From Polyodon spathula (Eukaryota; Chordata; Actinopteri; Acipenseriformes; Polyodontidae): a DNA stretch of 64,000 nucleotides. Positions 53,201 through 64,000 of the stretch are shown piece by piece. The stretch covers positions 9,363,927 through 9,427,926 of the forward strand of contig NC_054545.1 in the NCBI RefSeq assembly GCF_017654505.1, written 5' to 3'. Each line of letters opens with the position of its first letter. The first letter of the stretch is position 1. The notes below the pieces were generated by a model. The model saw only the letters and a program-made list of their open reading frames with translations, had not been told where the DNA came from and ran no database searches. A program made the position numbers and the translations under genes.

Positions 53201-55756
53201 GTAAGTAATAATAAGGATGCCCATCTAATGTTCCTATTGACTTTTCTGAGGCCCTGACAAACAGTGACAAAAATGTGAAAGTGACGTCAAGTAGTGTTTG
53301 CATAGGAGCTGTATTGATAGTGCTACACAGCTAAAATCCAAATAGTTAACTCCTGACCCTATGGCAGGACCACAGCTCCCATGAGAGTGCTGAAATGCTA
53401 GCACCGCAATACATCATGAACAGAGCCAAGTGCTGAAGGGGCCCTACCGCATAGCGGCACAGGCTTGCTTCTTTCTGTTGCCATTTAAAAAAAGAGTAAT
53501 CTTCAATAATTCAGTTGTAGGCTTGAAAATGTACTGTTTCAGTCTGTTTCACAGGATAGTTTACCAAACGCTGCGTTTTTGTTTGTGACAAGCAGTGGAA
53601 AAACTTTGATTTTGAGCACTGAAGAAGTGCACCAGTTAAACGTTCCCTGTCAGGAAAGCCTGAGCGCTGAGTGTAAAGTGCAGGAAAGAAAAATGTTATT
53701 TTTAATTTCTAAAATACAGAACATAGCTTCAGGAGGCAGTCATTTGGAGGAACATAGCAGTTTAGACAACAATTTAGATTTTTGCTATGGGTTATACAAT
53801 GGGGTAATTAATATATGAACAAAATGTTACTGCACAGCTTCACAATGAAACAGTTAAATGTTGCCCTTATTAAAGGAACAATCAAACTTTTCAATTTTAA
53901 AACAGCTATTGTATAAGGCTTATTAGACTTATTTTCATAGGCGTTGATTGAAGCTAATCTCATTTTATTATTTTTGTTTTTTTTAAAGTAGATCTGTAAC
54001 TGCTCCTTCCAGATCAAAGCATTCACAACTTCTCTCTAAGGGTTGGGTTCCTTACAGTCACTCGGTACTGTATCTTACTTCCGACCATCAGAATTGACAA
54101 TTCTCAGCTATTCACTACAAGCATCCAATCAAATCCCTCCTCTCAGCTTTTAAAATTCTACCCACACTCGGAACACTCATGCACCTGTTGGATCACATAA
54201 GCAACATGATTCATATCTCTGTGGCTTCAGTCAAGCTAGGTATGTGATTTACTGAATTTTTAATACACCAAAACTAAATTGCACAAAATAAACGGAAGGT
54301 CTGATGGAAGGTTATTTGTCTTTCAAACTTCCCCTTTCAAACTACCCCCCCCTCTACCCCCAATTCCCCCTTCCTGTCAAAATACTTTAAACTTGATAAA
54401 TAATGCAAGAATGGTAGCAGAGTGGTGTGAGAAAGATACAAAATAAGTAGTGTTAAGCATTTTTGTATTTTATCTTAACAAATTTTTGCAGGGTTTATTT
54501 GACATATATAACAATAGGGATAAAACTGGGAAAAATCAGGGAAAAAGAATCTCAGTATACACACTTTACATGTGGAATATGATGCGTAGCAGTTCTGGTT
54601 TCTGATTAATATTAATGTCCCTGGGATGTATGATGAAGCAGAATCTGTGCAAATCGAGGCCAGATTTACCCATTACCTGGTACTTTGCAAACGTTTGGGC
54701 AATTGCTGTGCTGACAGCGCTAGTATCTGCTGAAGGTATGACCGTGACAACAGCACAAACCAACCAGGTTTATTCACCTTGAAATCATAAAAAGAAAGAA
54801 CTGACAACACTGGGCATTTCCATCAATTCATTCCGTAAGTTTAACATGTACCAACTAAACCATCATAATTTTCTGTCAAATATTTGCGATTAAGTCACAA
54901 ATACAGACATACCCCTCTGCAATAAACAGTGGCTGTCCAGCGAAGCAAAGAGCTTTGACAAACTCATTATGAGCTCTCTTTTATTAAAGGTGTATAAAAG
55001 CTGCAGAAGTTGATTGCTTGTCCCTCAGTTAACTTTCTTGTTTTAGCTGAATGTGCCGCTTACTTTTTTCAGTATGTTCTTTTATTCTGTCAGAGTGAAC
55101 ATGTACCTCAATGCAGCAGTACTTGCCAAGCTATGCAACCTCTGTCTTATCCAGCCCACTTCTGCTATTTGGCTTTTTTATACTTTGAAACATTCTTTTT
55201 TTTAATATTCATAAACTGATTTATGTTTTCTCCCCATTCCTCATCCACTCAAAATATTATATTTGTGTAAGCATTTCAATTTCGTTTTTGAAAGCTAGTT
55301 ACTACACCCAGCACTTGCCACAATAAATCAGACTTTAATTGGCCATTGGACAACAGAATCAGGTGATAATGTGTTTGCGAAGCAACAGAGAACCAATCAC
55401 GTGCGACGTTTTGATCGTTATTTGATCTTCTGACTAAACATACATGCTATCCTAGGAGACAGTGAGTTACTTATTACAATGTCGGAGTCAAACTAAAACA
55501 GCATTTTAATCAAAATATTGTGCATTTCCTAAAAAAAAAAAAATAGTGCAGGGAAAATACTGAATACTAAACTAAAAACTGTGTATAAATCAGTAAAAAG
55601 TGAGGTTCAGTAAAAAAAAAAAAAAATCCTGTAATTAAAAAAACACTAGTCCTGTCACCCTTTGTACTCTATACATTTTATTTACACAGCATTCCTAAGT
55701 ATGTCTGGTAATAGTTTTATCACAAAGTCCTATTGGCATATGATAACCGTAATATG

Positions 55757-55760
<4 letters not shown>
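53201..55760. other. Unassigned intronic stretch
   Basis: A C-rich low-complexity patch near 54344-54370 and poly(A) runs near 55531-55543 and 55613-55626. A minus-strand frame at 54566-54763 has a donor-like GTAATG within it but matches nothing I know. Confidence 0.4.

Positions 55761-55828
<68 letters not shown>
55761..55828. repeat. (TA)n microsatellite
   Basis: About 68 bases of TA ending in a few ATT units. Confidence 0.97.
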
Positions 55829-55831
<3 letters not shown>

Positions 55832-56180
55832 ATTATCATGGCATACAGTAGTCATATAATAAAATTTTCACGTAACGATGTCATTGACATTTCGGAAACC
55901 ATGGAAACAGTAAAGAGTTGTCATCCTTTATGTGTGAATCTTTATTTATGGTACTGCAATGTTAACATTAAATATTTATGGATTTTAAATGTGGTGCATT
56001 TTTACAAAACAAGATTTCCCAGCCATACAGACATTACTGTTGTCTTATAGACTTGACACAGTGAAAGCAGCTGTTAAAGAATGAATAAGAATGGATTCAT
56101 AATGCAAGTTGTCAGTCAATGATTGACTGAGCCCAATTAAAAGATACAAATCTAAATCAAATGCAAATACATGTCATGAA

Positions 56181-56250
56181 TATTGTGATATGAAAAATAA
56201 AAGTAATGGCATATATAATGGCCATTACTTTTATTTTCCATATCACAATA
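56181..56250. repeat. 70-bp hairpin: 30-bp arms, one mismatch, 10-nt loop
   Basis: The arm at 56181-56210 (starts TATTGTGATATG, ends AGTAATGGC) is mirrored at 56221-56250 with a single mismatch, around an AT-rich 10-nt loop. The size suits either the core of a palindromic MITE or a miRNA-precursor-like hairpin. Symmetry beyond the 30 bp stops abruptly, and no target duplication is evident. Confidence 0.9.
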
Positions 56251-57135
56251 CGATACAAGTTCTGCTTTCATATAAGTACAGTTCAGGGCTTTAATATGTA
56301 ATTTTACATTTATCAATGTGACCATGACTTCAATGTGCTATGTGTTTTTTTTTTTTTCTTAAATGTTCCAAGCACTTTTTGTATAGTCCTTATTTCTTTT
56401 TTTACATACTAATATATGCATATTATAAATATTTAATATAAAACTATAACACATAACTATAGCTGAATTGTACAGTACTACAACTGCAATCACTAATAAC
56501 AATATGCTTCAAGCTATCATTCAGATCATTTTTTCAATCCACGCTCTTTTTGTACATTACATTCTAGCCAGCACGCTGTAAGATCTCATCAACTTTACAT
56601 TCCTACCTGTCTGTGTAGGTACTTTTCAGATATGTAAATACTGTTCCCATTATGTTATGCAGGGTACTGAACCATGGTAAGAAAGAGTCTGACATGTTTG
56701 CTTTCAAATTAGTAAACAAAAGATGAACTAACAAGTGGGAGAAACAGTTACTTGTAATATGTAAATTTTAGAGCCTAGACTCAACACACAACAGGAGTAA
56801 TTGATTGTTTCTTTTCCTAGCTCTGCAGAACTGCAAAATCTTAATATTTTCCATTGTCACATGATGGTCTCCACCCCTAATTTACAAGACTCTGCACTTA
56901 AAATTATTCAATGCTATGTCCTAATTCAAATTCTTCCTTTGATCCCTGTTTAAATTATTGTGTCGTTTCATGATCTTGATTTATATGTCTTTTGATCTTC
57001 TCACTGTATTTAAGAGAAGCACAACACCCTGTTGTGGACATCCCACGGGCTATGCTGGGGGGAAAAGTAAACGTGTATGTATATCTTGTGCACCCTGAAT
57101 AATTATAAAGACACCAGTAATAGTAAAAGTATATA

Positions 57136-57347
57136 CAGTGCCTTGCAAAAGTATTCAGACCCCTGACCAATTCTCTGACATTACTGAATTACAAATGGTA
57201 CATTGAAATTTCGTTCTGTTCAATATTTTATTTTAAAACACTGAAACTCAAAATCAATTATTGTAAGGTGACATTGGTTTTATGTTGGAAATATAAAAAA
57301 AAAAAAATTTAAAACTGAAATATTGCTTGCAAAAGTATTCAACCCCC
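57136..57347 (+). repeat. Left terminal inverted repeat of the Tc1 element (IR/DR)
   Basis: The outer transposase-binding-like box lies at 57136-57163 and the inner box at about 57324-57347 (TTGCTTGCAAAAGTATTC). It mirrors 58540-58752 with scattered mismatches. Confidence 0.9.
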
Positions 57348-58370
57348 ACACATTAATATTTGGTAGAGCCACCTTTCGCTGCAATAACAGCTTTAAGTCT
57401 TTTGGGTAAGTATGTACCAGCTTTGCACACAGTGTCAGAGTGATTTTGGCCCATTCTTCTTGGTAGATTTGCTCCAGGTTGTACAGGTTGGTTGGACGAC
57501 GCTTGTGGACTGCAATTTTCAAATAGTGCCACAGATTCTCAATGGGATTGAGATCAGGACTTTGACTGGGCCACTGTAGGACATTCACCTTTTTGTTCTT
57601 GAGCCACTCCAATGTTGCTTTGGCCTTGGCTTGGGATCACTGTTCTGCTGAAAGGTGAATTTCCTCCCCAGCTTCAGTTTTTCAGCAGACTGAAGCAGAT
57701 TCTCTTGCAGTATTTTCCTGTATTTTGCTCCATCCATTCTTCCTTCAATTGTAACAAGATGCCCAATCCCTGCCGATGAGAAGCATCCCCACAGCATGAT
57801 GCTGCCACCACCATACTTCACTGTAGGGATGGTGTGTCTTGAGGCATGGGCAGTGTTAGGTTTGCACCACACATAGCGATTTGCGTTTTGGCCAAAACGC
57901 TCTATCTTGGTCTCATCTGATCACAAAACCTTTTCCCACATCGCAGCTGGGTAACTCTCATGCTTTCTGGCAAACTCCAAACGTGCTTTCAGATGGTACT
58001 TTTTGAGTAACGGCTTCTTTCTTGCCACCCTCCCATACAGGCCAGTGTTATGCAGAGCTCTTGATATGGTTGACTGGTGCACCATTACTCCACTCCCAGC
58101 CATTGAACTCTGTAGCTCCTTCAAAGTGATTGTTGGCCTCTCTGTGGCTTCTCTCACAAGTCTCCTTCTTGTTTGAGCGCTGAGTTTTGAGGGACGGCCT
58201 TTTCTTGGCAGTGCCTGGATGGTGTGATGCAGCTTCCACTTCCTGATTATTGATCCAACTGTGCTTACTGGGATATCCAAACACTTGGATATTATTTTGT
58301 ACCCTTTCCGTAATCTATGCATTTGTATCACTTTATCTCTATCTTCTGTAGAATGCTCTTTGGTCTTCAT
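57280..58370 (-). pseudogene. Tc1-like transposase, dead copy
   Basis: The start MKTKEHSTEDRDKVIQ opens an N-terminal bipartite helix-turn-helix DNA-binding region (about residues 1-110, with KGRPSKLS between the halves), followed by the DDE catalytic domain ([34 protein letters not shown]). Three defects are visible. An in-frame stop sits after WEKVL where this family normally has tryptophan before SDE. The second catalytic box, usually Q-D-N-D-P-K-H, reads QQNSDPK, so the catalytic aspartate is replaced by asparagine. A frameshift near 57620-57650 separates it from the last third. The catalytic glutamate in PIENLW is kept. The element cannot move by itself. Confidence 0.93.
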
Positions 58371-58539
58371 TTTCCTTCAGATTCACAGCCTTACCAATGA
58401 TCCTTCAACAGTGGGGTTTTTATCCAGAAAATGTGACAGCAACTTTAATGGTTCACAGGTGGAGGCCAATGGTAAGGTAATTGTGTCCTCGTTAGGGCAA
58501 TTTCTTTCATCGGTGCAAACTGGGAGCTTCCACAGCACA

Positions 58540-59210
<671 letters not shown>

Positions 59211-61875
59211 CATCCATTAGGCTAATGTGTGGGAAGAATAAAAACAAGTCTGTCAGAAAACCCTAGCCCCCTGTCTCGAAATACAAAATTATCGCTATTA
59301 GTATAATGAAAAAGCAGATTACCATGGCCCACCAACCTTTTACTAACTGCAGAGGTGAATAAAAGCAAAAACTGCTGCTAGTCACTGGTGGGCAAAATAA
59401 CACCTGACCAATACTAATCTCATTATGTGGTTTGCCCAGCTAACCAAGTGTAACTGATGACAAGAGATTCATTTTTATGTCTCACTCTTGTCTGTGAAGA
59501 TGAAAAGGATGCTTTTTTTCTCCTTTTAGGATGAGAACACTTGCCCTTCACAGTCAGCTGAGTTTTTTTATTTGCTAGTCCTGCTTAAAAAGAATCTATT
59601 GAGAGTATATTATGGTCAGTGATAGAAATGCTATTATTTAAGCAGCAGAGAGGTTCTCTCTGCATGCTGGAGAATGTCATCCATTTCTGTTAATGACCTA
59701 TTGCTGTTGTCTGATTCAATACAGCCCACTGACTATGGAAATGACAACACTCAGCAGGAGACAACAACAAAACGGTCAACAAATAGTGCTGAGAGCTGTC
59801 ATTTTCTTCAAACTCCCCTTTTTCTCTGCAGTGAAATGGCGTAATAAGCAACACTTGAACCGCAAAGATAATGCTATGTACCCCACAAATGCAAATTGCT
59901 GCTGCTGCTGCTGCTGCTGCCGCCAATATATCTTGCAGCCCAGTGTGGTGCAAACTAGTATTCAGAGTAGCCAATTTTGAAAGTGACTCCAATTCTGGAT
60001 TTACTTTTAAGAAAGTCAGCATTATTAAAAGACGTCAACATTTTTCATATATTCTTAAATAAAAAATAACTACAAATACTTTTTTCTGCTACTATTTTCC
60101 TGCTACTGCAGGCAGCTGCCATAAGAAATGTGTGCATTTACAATCAGTTAATTGATTATCTTGGATAACAAAATGCAGCCCCAAATTTATTCTAAGCATT
60201 TTTGGTTAAACAAAGGGCTGACAAAAGCTCTTGTATAGGGATTCTTTTTAGGGGCAGACAGGTCAATAAAGTAAATAGAGATTGGAACACAATGCAGTAA
60301 GCCAAAAATACTTTTGCAAGACTGGAAGAGAAATACTTGGGGCTCCCCATCTGACCAATTTAACTTTGCTTACCTAAGCTGTGCTGGAACATTTGTCCAA
60401 AGATAAACAGGAACATGTTTCTCAACAGATTTGAATTTGACAATTCAGCAGCAGAATGGCATAGATAAATACAACTGCCCATCTGCTAATCATGGGAAAT
60501 CATTTTTATGGCAATGCTGTTACTCTGACCATAGCATACAGGGCTTTCCACTATATTTTTCAAAACTGCAGTGATAAAAGTCTTTAGATCTCAGTTGCTG
60601 CGTCAACAACATGAACTGGTTGTTAATACAAAAAATAATGACATTCTTTTAATCTTCTTTTGTTAGTTTTCTTTAAGTAAAGAAAAAAAAATACAGCCAG
60701 TGAATAGTACAAAGGCTCCTATGGTTTCATTGTTTTATTTTATTGAAACAGTTGTCTGAGTCTACCCTTATTTCTTTGTGTTCAGTAATCTTCAGTAATC
60801 TTTGAAGAAAGAGCTCACAAAGCTAAAAGCCAGTGATTGTTTACTACAGTAACATGCAGAATCTTAGCGTATGGTAAAGCATTATTTTAACACTAAATTA
60901 TCCACCATTAGAAAATAACTCAAATTGCTACACTGCCATATGCAGGAAATGTCTTTGGGCAAAGAACAAATTCAAATCATTTTGATGTGTCGCACAGACA
61001 CTAAAGGGATGTGGCTGCCCAATTTAACAGAGAACACAATCAGAATAATTCCAAATGCAAATAAGTTCTCATAGGTAACAGTGATGTGCTCAAATATGTA
61101 ATGTAAAATCCTTGCAGGGTTCTTGGGAAGAGTCATTTTAATTATGTTAATATGAATATGCAAATAATCTTACTCTATTACTGTGTCCAGTTTTATAACA
61201 TGGTCTAGTCAGAAGTAGTATAAATGTTAAAAAAAAAAAAATGCATAAAAGCTACAGTATTAAGGACTTATGTTTAAATTCTTACTAAATATACATTATT
61301 TGTTCTGAATAGTGAAGTGAATCAAACATTTTACCCATTTGTAGCAGTAGCTACAGTAGTCTTATTTTTTGTAATTAATATTTTTGTAATACTGTTTAAT
61401 AAAACATGACTAAGGCAGACAATACTGTATGCCTAATGAAATCAAAATTCAAAATGTGAAAATAAAAAAGTTAAAATGTGAGTATCTGTGTCATGTAAAT
61501 GCTGTATTATTAGAAATGCATGGCACAATTCCTCCACCTCCAAGTCAAACCCTTGCTTGTGTTTGATATTCATGTGCCAGTATTTTGGAACGAGATACTG
61601 TTTATTCCAATGTGACCACATCAGTTTCCCCTGTGAGTGTCTCAGAGAGTTTTAAGCCCTTACTGAGCTGAAAGATTGTCCATATATTTAAAAACAAAAA
61701 GTTCATAACAGACAGCTTCTTTCAATTTCTAAAAGGTCCTGGGCAACAGCCAGACCCAGGAACAACAGATGAAATGTTCTTAAGTTAACCGGTATGCTTC
61801 TTAGCAAAAACACATTTAGAAAGAATAATTAAACCTCCTACCATAAGGGAAGAGAATGGCTTAAAGCATGTTATA
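59211..61875. other. Unassigned intronic stretch with a (GCT)n run
   Basis: A run of eight GCT/TGC units at 59897-59920 gives poly-alanine or poly-cysteine chance frames. No exon signals fit around it. The rest is AT-rich with no transposon termini seen. Confidence 0.45.
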
Positions 61876-62240
61876 TAAAGCAGCAGTTGAGAGCACATCA
61901 GGAGACTGCTTTATTAAGCGCTATCAAACACAGTCTAATCTGTCTAAAATTAGCTGGTGAGCTCAACAAGTAATGACTGCTTTGCATTCATTATTAGTTC
62001 ATTTTCCCTAAATCAATCACCAGCAGAGCATGGTTTTTTAAATGTCATCCTAAAACTTTTCACAATCAATTAAGCTGAAGATTAATGGGGACAATTTGCC
62101 AGGAACAAGTCCTTCCTTGAAAAGGCCACGCCTCAACAGGCTTTCGGCCTGGTATTGATGTTAATTATAAATTTCCTTTTGCTTGTCAGCCACTTAACCT
62201 GTTGGTATGCAATTGTCGCCTGTGGTTAGATGTTTATGTT
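61876..62240. promoter_or_regulatory. Candidate conserved non-coding block
   Basis: Repeat-free DNA with many homeodomain-type ATTA/TAAT sites and composition like known vertebrate enhancers (for example CATTATTAGTTCATTTTCCC and CAATCAATTAAGCTGAAG). The call is pattern-based only. Confidence 0.22.
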
Positions 62241-63810
62241 GTTGAATACATTTCCAGATAAAGTTGAAAATTACTTTTTCTAGGTCAGCAGAGATTTAAA
62301 AACTGTTAGTGAAAAAATGCACGGCAAAGGCTTGCATTATTTTAACATTTCTCCCAGATCTTTTTTTTTTGGTATTGAAAATTTGCATTGCTTTTTGTAT
62401 ATAGGATTTGTACAGTATAAAGTATACAATATAATCTACCTAGCTTTGTGCAGTGTATCTTTTAAACCCCCCTCCAGAAATTCAGTTGTTAATGATGAAA
62501 GTCTTTTTTTTTGGTACTGTGTATCAATTTGCCAACTGGTGTGTTGGTGACACCTTTTTGTAAGTGCTCCTACTAACAGTGTAATTAAATAGTGAAACTT
62601 TAGTAATAACATTTTAATTCATATGAACTAAGTATACTGTACACTCAACTCATAATTTGCATTGTGAAAGAGAATTGTTGTCATGACACCTGTGGATCTA
62701 AAACAGAAGCGGAGCTATTGACCACCACAGTTTTGAAAATGTCTTCATCCTGTGATCCAAGCTCATGAGCATTCACTGGTTTTTGCAACAAGTGACTTTT
62801 ATGCTACATACACTGGGCCAACAACCATTTAAACTGATTTATGTAATGGACAATACTTAGTGACTTTCAAATAAACATCAATAACGTATAATGTGCCTAA
62901 CGTAAGCTGGTGAAATACTGTTTTGTTTGTGCAGTATTTCAAAGGAAAATGGGTCTTTTGTGTTATCAATCAAACTTTTTTCTCCCCTAAAGACTCAGCC
63001 TTCAAAAGTAAAAAGGAAAACTGCCAAAAAAGATTTGCTGTTAACCAAAAACAACTGACTTTGTCAAAAAAAAAGGATGAAGTTGTGAACATGCAAAAGG
63101 TAACTAGAAAGGCATTCCTCACATACCTGCAGAATGTGGCTGCCCAGATGTTGTTCAAAAATCTCAGAAGCCATAGCATTGGGACTTCTCCTGCGTTGGG
63201 CTCCTATAGCTGAACAGAAAATATATGTGAGTATCATGGGTAATAAAGGTTTACAGTAAAGGGAAATCTATCCAGAGACACACCACACAAGGGACCAGAA
63301 AATGGTAGACATACAGCACAAAGTGGGAGCACTTTCAGTAAAACAAGACCTAGAACACTACTTCCATCTTCACAAGCCTGAGGAAGAGAAACTGCCAGTA
63401 CATAATAACAATAAAAAAACAAACACAAAAAAAGCATGATCAAATACTTGGTTATGCTTTAATTTGCAGGACACATCTTACACAGTAATTATATAGCAAT
63501 TAGAAGGTAATTACAATATAAGTGTGATTTAATGATCTACGCTGAACTGAAACATTTGACTAAGTAATTAGTGTATTGTTAAGGTTCTGGTTGAGGGTTA
63601 GGAATAAGGCTGGTTATCATACTGTATATGAAACTATGACTGTGACAGTGTTTTGGTTTGGGAAAGCTAAAGAGAAGTACTTAATCAGATGCTTAATGTT
63701 TCATAGCACTGTGCCTTGGACATCATTTTATGAAAAAATAAATGGGGAAAAAAGAAACATACTATAAAGTCAATGAATTACGATACTGTTCATTCAGCCT
63801 GAACCTGCCC
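62241..63810. other. Unassigned intronic stretch
   Basis: A plus-strand frame at 62923-63213 has an acceptor-like pyrimidine tract near 62975-62996, but its lysine-rich residues match no family I know and it is on the strand opposite npas3. Nothing else seen. Confidence 0.4.
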
Positions 63811-64000
63811 TAAGGCCCTGTCCACACTATGCCTTTAAACCGGTTTAAAAGTGCTAAATACGGTTAGTGTCTACACTATGCAGCATTTAATACCAGACTC
63901 GAGACCGCCTCAGGGGTAGTCTTGAGTCCGGCTCTGTATTAGATTGCATCATGTAGTGCGGTTTATCAGAAATGTGGATGCTGTAATACTGAACTACCTT
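63811..64000. mobile_element. Possible hAT-like DNA transposon end, cut by window edge
   Basis: TAAGGCCCTGTCCACACTAT at the left, followed by CCGGTTTAAA and a second GTGTCTACACTATG, resembles GTCCACAC-type termini of fish DNA transposons. An imperfect inverted repeat lies around 63887-63945 (ACTCGAGAC against GTCTTGAGT). The right end and any target duplication are outside the window, so the family is uncertain. Confidence 0.4.

Noticed and set aside
54566..54763. Minus-strand frame with a donor-like GTAATG, in npas3 orientation
   Set aside because: The residues do not match any part of NPAS3 that I know, and no convincing branch point or pyrimidine tract precedes it.
59690..60022. Frames with poly-alanine or poly-cysteine
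   Set aside because: They come from the (GCT)n run at 59897-59920.
62923..63213. Plus-strand lysine-rich 96-codon frame with acceptor-like tract
   Set aside because: A-rich composition explains the lysines. Strand is opposite to npas3 and no family is recognised.

Overview
This window looks like about 64 kb of intronic DNA from a ray-finned fish, probably a non-teleost such as a sturgeon or paddlefish. The evidence is AT-rich DNA with long (TA)n, (ATT)n and (CA)n arrays, a Tc1/mariner copy with an IR/DR layout, Jockey-superfamily LINE remnants, LTR-like pieces with TATA and poly(A) signals, and a tRNA-headed SINE at 40.0-40.5 kb. The lineage call is an inference from repeat style, not from a search.

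The one host coding feature I can support is a 90-nt exon on the minus strand at 25014-25103. It has a branch point, a pyrimidine tract, AG and GTAAGT signals. Its 30 codons encode the start of the PAS-A domain of an NPAS1/NPAS3-type bHLH-PAS transcription factor. The isolation of the exon, with at least 25.0 kb of non-coding DNA downstream and 38.9 kb upstream in gene direction, favours npas3, which is known for very large introns. The rest of the window would then be parts of its two flanking introns.

Layout: 1-25 kb (downstream intron) holds a decayed minus-strand LINE (2.27-3.87 kb), an ATT/AAT array between two repeats (6.57-6.9 kb), (TA)n arrays, an LTR-like segment with a palindrome against its TATA box (7.65-8.13 kb), a plus-strand LINE 3' end (8.46-9.17 kb), a tRNA-like remnant (10.7 kb), and a minus-strand LTR-like segment abutting half of a foldback transposon (16.3-17.0 kb). 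25-64 kb (upstream intron) holds an intact-ended copy of the same foldback element with a TAA target duplication (36.69-37.17 kb), the SINE (40.0-40.46 kb), a third LTR-like fragment (41.2-41.5 kb), a 30-bp-arm hairpin (56.2 kb), a dead Tc1-like transposon (57.14-58.75 kb) inserted beside a (TA)n(CA)n tract, and the end of a possible hAT-like element cut by the window edge (63.8 kb).

Several repeat-poor blocks (about 20.5, 21.3-21.6, 33.8-34.25, 52.5-53.2 and 61.9-62.2 kb) are candidates for conserved regulatory elements, which are known to be abundant in npas3 introns. That needs alignment to other vertebrates. I see no rRNA, intact tRNA, CRISPR array or prokaryote-type gene. Most longer reading frames are chance frames, microsatellite frames or transposon remnants.
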